DNA of 64,000 bases from Bacteroidota bacterium (GTDB lineage Bacteria > Bacteroidota > Bacteroidia > 2-12-FULL-35-15): the NCBI GenBank assembly GCA_947504725.1, contig CANNHN010000002.1, positions 372,001-436,000 on the forward strand. The letters are read 5' to 3'. Below, one piece after another: positions 57,278 through 64,000 of the stretch (position 1 is the first letter of the stretch; the number at the start of each line of letters is the position of its first letter). The position numbers and the translations under genes were made by a program. The notes under the pieces are model-generated. The model did not search any database, was not told where the DNA came from, and saw nothing but the letters and a program-made list of their open reading frames with translations.

Positions 57278-57946
57278 ATGAACAGAATATTTACATTGGC
57301 TTTTGCATTTACTCTTGCACTATCAGCCTCAGCACAAAAAATAAAAGTTAAGCAGTCTAACGAAAATATTGGTGGCGGAAGTCACAATGCGTTGACAGTT
57401 ACTTTATATGGAATTAATCCTTCGGATGCAGAAGACGCTTTTCGTTCGTTCATGAAAAAATACGATGGTAAACGTTCTACTAAGGACGGAGCTATTTTTG
57501 TTGACCATGCAACAATAAAAGAATTTGGAAACAATACCATAGATATTTATGGAAAAGCACAAGGAAAAAAAGGAGATCCCGAAATTACTTTTGTTGTTGC
57601 ATTTGATTTAGGTGGAGCGTTCTTAAATTCTGGTGATCATAAAACGCAATACAATGAGGCAGAAAAAATTGTAAAAGAATTTGCAATAAAAGCTACAAAA
57701 GACGCAATTGAAGACAAGTTAAAGGCGGCTCAAAAAATCCAATCAAACTTTGAAGACGAACAAAAATCATTGGAAAAAGATAAAAAGAGTAAAGAAGACG
57801 ACATCGAAGATTACAAAAAGAAAATCAAAAAAGCAGAAGATGACATTGTAAAAAACAAAGCTGACCAAGACAAGAAAAAAGGAGAGATAGAAGCACAGAA
57901 AAAAGTGGTTGGAGAAATTGACAAACAATTAAAATCGGTAGAATAG
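57278..57946 (+). CDS. Secreted hypothetical protein with C-terminal charged coiled coil
   Basis: Signal peptide; EDEQKSLEKDKKSKEDDIEDYKKKIKKAEDDIVKNKADQDKKKGEIEAQKK. Confidence 0.65.
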   Translation: MNRIFTLAFAFTLALSASAQKIKVKQSNENIGGGSHNALTVTLYGINPSDAEDAFRSFMKKYDGKRSTKDGAIFVDHATIKEFGNNTIDIYGKAQGKKGDPEITFVVAFDLGGAFLNSGDHKTQYNEAEKIVKEFAIKATKDAIEDKLKAAQKIQSNFEDEQKSLEKDKKSKEDDIEDYKKKIKKAEDDIVKNKADQDKKKGEIEAQKKVVGEIDKQLKSVE

Positions 57947-57980
57947 AAAGTATCAAGTAGCAGGTATAAAGTATTAAGAC

Positions 57981-58012
57981 AAAAGCCCTTCCTTATATTG
58001 GAGGGGCTTTTT
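57981..58012. terminator. Terminator between convergent genes
   Basis: AAAAGCCCtTCCttatattGGAgGGGCTTTTTT. Confidence 0.85.
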
Positions 58013-58022
58013 TATACAGTAG

Positions 58023-59120
58023 TTAATTCAGTCTGTATCTCTTTCCTGGCAAGGATTTCACAATTCCAGAAAACTCCAAAGTGAGCAATAAAGATGAGAC
58101 TTTGCTCATTGGCATTTTCGCAAAAAGACAAATGTCATCCACATTCACACTTTCTTTTTCTTTTAAAAGATTCACAAGAATTTCTTCTTCGGGTTTTAAT
58201 TCGACAAACAATTGTTTTTGTATAGGAGCATTTTTTAATTTTTGTTCCCAGCCCATAATGTAAATAATATCAGCAGCCGATTGAATCAAAGCCGCCTTAT
58301 TTTGTTTAATCAAATTATTGCAACCAACAGAGCATTCATCATTTACCCGACCAGGAAAAGCAAAAACATCTCGGTTATAACTATTAGCAATATCAGCAGT
58401 AATTAAAGACCCGCCACCAACTTTCGACTCAACAACAATTGTTGCATCCGACATTCCTGCAACAATTCTATTTCTTCTAGGGAAATTTTCTCGATCAGGA
58501 ATTGTTCCACTTGTAAAATCGCTTAACCAACCACCGTTTTCCAACATCTTTTCTGCATAAGTTCTGTGAACAGCAGGATAAATTTTATCTAAGCCATGGC
58601 CTAATCCACAAACAGTTGTCAGGTTGTTATCCATTGCTGCTTTGTGTGCACAAATATCTATACCATATGCCAAACCACTTACGATAATTGGATTATATGG
58701 AGCCAAATCAGCAATTAGTTTTTCACATATTTGTTTCCCATAATCTGTAGCTTCTCGCGTTCCAATGATGCTTATTACCTTTTCGGAATTCAAATTTGCT
58801 TTTCCTTTAAAGTAAAGCATAACGGGACTATCTTCACAATGGGTTAATCGTTTTGGATATTCTTTATCTAAATAAAAAAGAGGAGTAATTTTATTTTTTT
58901 CAATAAATTTTATTTCTTCATCAACCCTTTCAAATACCTTTTGTGTTAATACGGCTTTTGCATTTGCTTCTCCAATTCCTGGTATTTTTTCCAGTCCTGC
59001 TTTTTTTTCCGAAAAAACCGCTTCCGCGCTCCCACAGTATGAAATAAGTCGTTTTGCTCTCATATCTCCGATGTGGGGAATAAGGCTGATCGCAATTTTA
59101 TATTTCAAATTTTCGTCCAT
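58023..59120 (-). CDS. dprA: DNA-processing protein DprA
   Basis: ISIIGTREATDYGKQICEKL, IVSGLAYGIDICAHKAAMD, TVCGLGHGLDKIYPAVH, FPRRNRIVAGMSDATIVVESKVGGGSLITA. Confidence 0.95.
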   Translation of the reverse strand: MDENLKYKIAISLIPHIGDMRAKRLISYCGSAEAVFSEKKAGLEKIPGIGEANAKAVLTQKVFERVDEEIKFIEKNKITPLFYLDKEYPKRLTHCEDSPVMLYFKGKANLNSEKVISIIGTREATDYGKQICEKLIADLAPYNPIIVSGLAYGIDICAHKAAMDNNLTTVCGLGHGLDKIYPAVHRTYAEKMLENGGWLSDFTSGTIPDRENFPRRNRIVAGMSDATIVVESKVGGGSLITADIANSYNRDVFAFPGRVNDECSVGCNNLIKQNKAALIQSAADIIYIMGWEQKLKNAPIQKQLFVELKPEEEILVNLLKEKESVNVDDICLFAKMPMSKVSSLLLTLEFSGIVKSLPGKRYRLN

Positions 59121-59272
59121 AATTTTTAATTTGTATATTGCACTGTACTATAATAGTTCCATAGGAATTCCTTCGGAACAAAGCTATTAAATTATAAATG
59201 TGTTATTCGTTTTGTGGTTTATTATGTTGCAATTGCTACAAAATTTAGCATTTAGAAAAGGAATTATATAAA

Positions 59273-61573
59273 ATGAAAAAAATACTTACTCCACTTTTTT
59301 TTATTCAATTTGCAGCATCTGTATTTGGACAAGAAGCCTATATAAAGGGAAGAATTTCAGATTCACAAACGAAGGAAACCATTATTGGTGCTTCTGTTGT
59401 TGTGGATGATACGGCAGGAACAGTAACCGATATTAACGGATATTATTTTTTTAAGACTTCAGAAGGGAAACATAAAGTTGAATTCAAATCATTAGAATTT
59501 AAAAGTCTATTGATGATGATTGACATTAAGGCAAACGATACTCTCTCCAACGATGTTGTTTTGGTGGGTGATTCAAAACAGCTTGGAATTGTTGTAGTAT
59601 CAGCTGGAAAATTCGAACAAAATTTAAGTGAAGTTACCGTTTCGATGGAAGTATTAAAACCATCTTTAATTGAAAATAAAAGTTTGCAATCCATTGAAAA
59701 TGCAGTTGACCAAGTGCCGGGAGTAAATGTGATTGATGGACAAGCAAACATAAGAGGTGGAGCAGGTTTTAGTTACGGAGCAGGAAGTAGAGTTTTAGTA
59801 ATGGTAGATGAAATGCCAATGCTTACTGCAGATGCGGGTGATGTGAAGTGGACATTTCTTCCAGTTGAAAATTGCGAACAAATAGAAGTTATTAAAGGCG
59901 CTTCATCTGCATTATTTGGCTCATCTGCAATGAATGGAGTTATTAATTTTAGAACAGCTTACGCTAAAGATGAACCTGAAACGAAGATCCATTTCTATGG
60001 AGGATATTATGATAATCCGAGACGAAAAGAAATGATTTGGTGGCAAGATGGAAATCCAACGTATGGTGGAATGAATTTTTATCATGCGCAAAAAATAAAA
60101 CAATTTGATATCGTAGTTGGTGGAAATTTATACGATGATGATGGATATCGTTATTTGGAAACAGAACAACGCTATCGTGTAAATACAAACTTGCGTTATC
60201 GTTTTAAAGGGAAATTGCAAGGGTTACAAATTGGAGTAAATGCAAATACGATTAGAACAAAAGGTGGGTTGTTCTTAATATGGCAAGATGCAGACTCTGG
60301 GGCCTGGAAACCGACTGGTGGCAACTTAAGCCACTACACAACCTACCGGACAAACATAGATCCATTTGTTTCCTACACCACAAAAAATAATTCTCGCCAT
60401 ACTTTGAGAGGACGTTTTTTTAGAACCATTAATACAAATGATACTGATCAAGAATCTACAGGAGATGTTTATTATTCTGAATACCAATTTCAAAAACGTT
60501 TTGATAATGGATTAACTTGGACATTGGGTGCCGTTTTGAATTACAACGAAGTACATTCTGGTCCATTATACGGAACACATTTTAGTACAAACACATCTTT
60601 ATTTACTCAGGTAGATAAAAAGTGGAAAAAATTGAATCTTTCTTTTGGTGTTAGGGGAGAATATTTTAAAACAGATTCAGTGGAAACGCAAGAAGATGTT
60701 TACTTGTTATTAGATGAATCAAAACCAATTGCTAAAAACTCGAAAGTAAAACCAGTTTTTCGTGCAGGAGCAAATTATCATTTGTTTAAAGCAACTTATG
60801 TGAGAGCATCGTTTGGACAAGGATTTAGATTCCCTTCTGTTGCGGAGAGATACATTAAAACAAGTGCGAGTGGGTTAGATATTTATCCAAATGATAGTTT
60901 GAGTCCAGAAAGTGGATGGAGTAGTGAAATTGGTTTTAAGCAGGGCTTAAAAGTTGGGCAATGGAAAGGATATTTTGATGTTGCTCTTTTTTGGACAGAG
61001 TATCGTAACATGATGGAGTTTACATTTGGATTGTACGGGGCGTTTGTTCCTCCAACATACGGAATTGGTTTTCAATCTCAAAATATTGGAAATACAAGAA
61101 TCAAAGGCGTTGATGTTTCTCTTTTAGGCTCAGGAAAAATGGGTCCAATTGATGTTACAATGTTACTGGGATATACTTATGTTGATGCTATTCAAACAGA
61201 TTTTGATTTAGCTCGAGATTCTGCATATGGTACATCCAAAAATAATTTATTGAAATACCGTTACAAACATTCTGGAAAAGGAGACATTGAGTTGGGGTAT
61301 AAAAAAATTACCGCGGGATTGAGTTTACGTGCTAACAGTTTTATGGAAAATATCGATTCTTATTTTGTTGTATTTTTTCCCGGTATGACAGAATATCGCG
61401 AAGCACATCATAAGGGAGATTATATTTTTGATTCCCGAGTAGCCTACCAAGTTCATAAAAATGCAAAAATATCTTTTATTGTAAACAACATGTTTAATCG
61501 CGAGGTGATGGGAAGACCTATGGATATTCAACCCCCGAGAGTATATGTTCTTCAGTTAACACTTAAATTTTAA
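59273..61573 (+). CDS. TonB-dependent receptor with CarboxypepD_reg-like domain
   Basis: KGRISDSQTKETIIGASVVVDDTAGTVTDINGYYFF; NIRGGAGFSYGAGSRVLVMVDEMP; GASSALFGSSAMNGVINFRT. Confidence 0.93.
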   Translation: MKKILTPLFFIQFAASVFGQEAYIKGRISDSQTKETIIGASVVVDDTAGTVTDINGYYFFKTSEGKHKVEFKSLEFKSLLMMIDIKANDTLSNDVVLVGDSKQLGIVVVSAGKFEQNLSEVTVSMEVLKPSLIENKSLQSIENAVDQVPGVNVIDGQANIRGGAGFSYGAGSRVLVMVDEMPMLTADAGDVKWTFLPVENCEQIEVIKGASSALFGSSAMNGVINFRTAYAKDEPETKIHFYGGYYDNPRRKEMIWWQDGNPTYGGMNFYHAQKIKQFDIVVGGNLYDDDGYRYLETEQRYRVNTNLRYRFKGKLQGLQIGVNANTIRTKGGLFLIWQDADSGAWKPTGGNLSHYTTYRTNIDPFVSYTTKNNSRHTLRGRFFRTINTNDTDQESTGDVYYSEYQFQKRFDNGLTWTLGAVLNYNEVHSGPLYGTHFSTNTSLFTQVDKKWKKLNLSFGVRGEYFKTDSVETQEDVYLLLDESKPIAKNSKVKPVFRAGANYHLFKATYVRASFGQGFRFPSVAERYIKTSASGLDIYPNDSLSPESGWSSEIGFKQGLKVGQWKGYFDVALFWTEYRNMMEFTFGLYGAFVPPTYGIGFQSQNIGNTRIKGVDVSLLGSGKMGPIDVTMLLGYTYVDAIQTDFDLARDSAYGTSKNNLLKYRYKHSGKGDIELGYKKITAGLSLRANSFMENIDSYFVVFFPGMTEYREAHHKGDYIFDSRVAYQVHKNAKISFIVNNMFNREVMGRPMDIQPPRVYVLQLTLKF

Positions 61574-61585
61574 AATAGTTATATT

Positions 61586-62122
61586 ATGATTATACGTCCT
61601 TTTAGTTTCAAAAAATGGATTGACGACAATCGTCATCTTTTAAAACCACCCGTAAATAACAAAGTTGTTTATGAGGACACTGAATTTATTATCATGGTAG
61701 TTGGCGGCCCCAATGCACGAAAAGATTATCACTTTAATGAAAGTGAAGAATTTTTTTATCAATTGGAAGGCGATATTGTTGTTAAAATTCAGGAAAATGG
61801 GAAAGCTGTAGATGTTCCTATTAAGGAAGGAGAAATATTTTTATTGCCTCCATGCGTTCCTCATAATCCAGGAAGACCAGCTAACACGGTTGGACTAGTT
61901 ATTGAAAGAAAACGTAGAGAAGGCGAACAAGATGGTTTGATGTGGTTCTGCGAAAAATGTAACGAACCATTGTTTGTAAAGAAGTTTAAGCTTACAAACA
62001 TCATGACACAGTTTCAAGAAACGTTTGCTCATTTTTATGGAAGCGAAGATTTGCGTACTTGTAAAAAATGTGGTCATGTGATGGAACCACCGGTAGCGGT
62101 TAAGCAGGAGAGTTCACATTAA
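61586..62122 (+). CDS. 3-hydroxyanthranilate 3,4-dioxygenase
   Basis: GGPNARKDYHFNESEEFFYQLEGDIVVKI, IFLLPPCVPHNPGRPANTVGLVIERKR, CxxC pairs CEKC/CKKC. Confidence 0.92.
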   Translation: MIIRPFSFKKWIDDNRHLLKPPVNNKVVYEDTEFIIMVVGGPNARKDYHFNESEEFFYQLEGDIVVKIQENGKAVDVPIKEGEIFLLPPCVPHNPGRPANTVGLVIERKRREGEQDGLMWFCEKCNEPLFVKKFKLTNIMTQFQETFAHFYGSEDLRTCKKCGHVMEPPVAVKQESSH

Positions 62123-62194
62123 TACTCCAACTTTGTAAAGCTCCAGCTCTTAGTATTAAATATTAAGAGCTGATTGTTTTATATGATGGAATTC

Positions 62195-62746
62195 CTAGCT
62201 GTTTATCCCTTTCGATATCAATGCTCCTTCAACAGCACTTACTCCACCAGAGAAAGGACTCCCTTTTACAAGCAATAGCTTGTTTTTATTCCACTTTAAA
62301 ATCAATGCTGGTGAACTGGAACCCAATTGCATCTTGCGGTCGAGTATTACATCATTAAGTGAGCATAAAATAGTTTCTTCTGAATCAAGCAAATTATTAG
62401 TAGTAAAATCGATTACACATATTTGTTTTAATTCATCAAAAGGCAGGTTGTTTATTTTTTTTCTGTAACGTAAAACGCTCCAAAATACTGCAATGAATGT
62501 AACTCCTAATGCTGTTAATAGGATTGCAGCAAAGGGAATTGCCCCATGAGGGTTTTTGAAAAGGAACAATTGTAAAACGCCATTTGCAATAAAAAGAAAT
62601 GCGAGAAGACCAGTTACAAACAAAAATGTGCTTGTCCACTGTGCCGGCTTTTTAGTAATATATAATTTATTTCCGCTGTCATAAATGACAGTTCCAGATG
62701 ATTCTGCAAGTTTTATCATAATTGGAGTAGTTGATTTAATGTACAA
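62195..62746 (-). CDS. Hypothetical membrane protein
   Basis: Two hydrophobic segments; ORF only. Confidence 0.5.
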   Translation of the reverse strand: MYIKSTTPIMIKLAESSGTVIYDSGNKLYITKKPAQWTSTFLFVTGLLAFLFIANGVLQLFLFKNPHGAIPFAAILLTALGVTFIAVFWSVLRYRKKINNLPFDELKQICVIDFTTNNLLDSEETILCSLNDVILDRKMQLGSSSPALILKWNKNKLLLVKGSPFSGGVSAVEGALISKGINS

Positions 62747-62758
62747 GTAATAAATGTG

Positions 62759-63331
62759 TTAATGAAGCTCGTTTTCTGCGTTCAATTCTTTCAATCTATT
62801 TTTTATCTCTTCATATTCTTTTTTCTGAAGAACATAGGTGTTGCTCCATTTGTCGTGCCAACCTTGGTTGCTATCACTAAAACAAGAAAACGCCTCAAAT
62901 GGAACAAGTCGGATAATAGTTCGTGTTAAGGCTTCAGTTGCATTAAGTTTTTCTCCGTGTTCATTTACAACTATTGTCCCAGTGACCCATTTTCCTGGTG
63001 TTTTTTGAAATTTATATTCAAAGAAAAAATAGTACGATGGATACAGTATCAGCCCGAAAATGGAGCCATAAAAATTGTATGTAAGTGCTGCAATTTCATC
63101 TTGAGCAGTAGCAATAATAAGCAAACCTAATACAAATTGAATCGGGAGAAAAAGAAGTTGCATGCAAATAACATCAATAAAAAGATGTCCAATTCTTCTT
63201 CCTGTGTCCACACATTTTAATTTTTTATTAGCAATGTACTTTTCTCGATCTCTTACTCTGTTTCCTAGAACATCTTTTTTATGCACTGTCCGAAACATCT
63301 CAACAGGAATTTTATCAATAGGTGTTTTCAT
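62759..63331 (-). CDS. RDD-family membrane protein
   Basis: DTGRRIGHLFIDVICMQLLF; KTPGKWVTGTIVVNEHGEKLNATEALTRTIIRLVPFEAFSCF. Confidence 0.85.
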   Translation of the reverse strand: MKTPIDKIPVEMFRTVHKKDVLGNRVRDREKYIANKKLKCVDTGRRIGHLFIDVICMQLLFLPIQFVLGLLIIATAQDEIAALTYNFYGSIFGLILYPSYYFFFEYKFQKTPGKWVTGTIVVNEHGEKLNATEALTRTIIRLVPFEAFSCFSDSNQGWHDKWSNTYVLQKKEYEEIKNRLKELNAENELH

Positions 63332-63343
63332 AAGTATAAAAAA

Positions 63344-63370
63344 AATGCTTCACGGTCATGTGAAGCATTT
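63344..63370 (-). terminator. Terminator downstream of glmS
   Basis: Minus strand AATGCTTCACatgaccGTGAAGCATTTTTTTT. Confidence 0.85.
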
Positions 63371-63389
63371 TGAGTTTTAATTTTTTATT

Positions 63390-64000
63390 TTACTCAACAG
63401 TTACCGATTTCGCTAGATTCCTAGGTTGATCCACATTGCAACCACGCATTACAGCGATATGGTATGAAAGCAATTGCAATGGAACTACTGAAACCAACGG
63501 AACTAATATTTCATCCGTTTCCGGAATTTCAATAAAGTAGTCAGCCATCTCTTTCACTTGAGAGTCACCTTCTGTAATTATTGCAATAATTTTTCCTTTA
63601 CGAGCTTTTACTTCTTGAATATTACTAACTACTTTTTCGTAAGATGTTCCTTTTGTTGCAATCACAAAAACGGGCATCTCTTCATCTATCAATGCAATTG
63701 GTCCGTGTTTCATTTCTGCTGCAGGATACCCTTCAGCATGGATGTATGAAATTTCTTTTAATTTCAATGCACCTTCTAAAGCAACAGGGAATGAGTATCC
63801 ACGACCTAAATACAATGCGTTGTTTACATTTTTATAAATGTCGGCAATGTATTTTATTTTATCATTTGTTTGTAATACACGTTCTACTTTTGCAGGAATT
63901 GCTTCTAACTCACTCAACAATTGATGAAAACGAGAAGAAGAAATTGTTCCTTTGCGATGTGCAATTCTTAATGCCATCAATGTAAGTACTGTAATTTGTG
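63390..64000 (-). CDS. glmS: Glutamine-fructose-6-phosphate aminotransferase, C-terminal part (5' end beyond window)
   Basis: Frame stays open to the window edge (QITVLTLMALRIAHRKG...); LGRGYSFPVALEGALKLKEISYIHAEGYPAAEMKHGPIALID; NLAKSVTVE C-terminus. Confidence 0.95.
   Translation of the reverse strand, partial: QITVLTLMALRIAHRKGTISSSRFHQLLSELEAIPAKVERVLQTNDKIKYIADIYKNVNNALYLGRGYSFPVALEGALKLKEISYIHAEGYPAAEMKHGPIALIDEEMPVFVIATKGTSYEKVVSNIQEVKARKGKIIAIITEGDSQVKEMADYFIEIPETDEILVPLVSVVPLQLLSYHIAVMRGCNVDQPRNLAKSVTVE

Noticed and set aside
1-64000. CRISPR array, rRNA operon, prophage, or toxin-antitoxin/defence island
   Set aside because: No regularly spaced direct repeats, rRNA-like sequence, phage structural genes or recognisable defence genes seen.

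Overview
The window is an AT-rich bacterial chromosome segment, almost certainly Bacteroidota (Flavobacteriia-like). The evidence is several T9SS C-terminal sorting domains, TonB-dependent receptors, and repeated TAnnTTTG promoter -7 boxes. Most genes are housekeeping: sulfate assimilation, hom, lipB, lysS, gpsA, uvrC, pth, rplY, prs, sod, nadD, purQ, purD, dprA, haaO-like and a partial glmS. The most interesting signal is a candidate light/B12-responsive regulon split over two loci. Locus 1 (about 22.9-24.6 kb) has a CarH/LitR-like MerR-B12 regulator, an ECF sigma factor and a photolyase. Locus 2 (about 39-42 kb) has fasciclin, TIGR03643, SDR, flavin-reductase and micro-ORF genes, and lies between an intact tRNA-Leu and a 55-bp near-identical copy of its 3' part, like an attL/attR pair. 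The two loci share a 32-bp inverted repeat, TTGTTTAA-N16-TTAAACAA. There are two perfect copies before the sigma gene, one perfect copy before the fasciclin gene and one 14/16 copy before the photolyase. Other observations include 21-bp-spaced direct repeats upstream of a LytTR regulator gene, a phased A-tract (curved DNA) intergenic region, nested GC-rich palindromes and other dispersed repeats, and a siroheme-synthase/TauE fusion. All calls are from reading the sequence and family recall; no searches were run.
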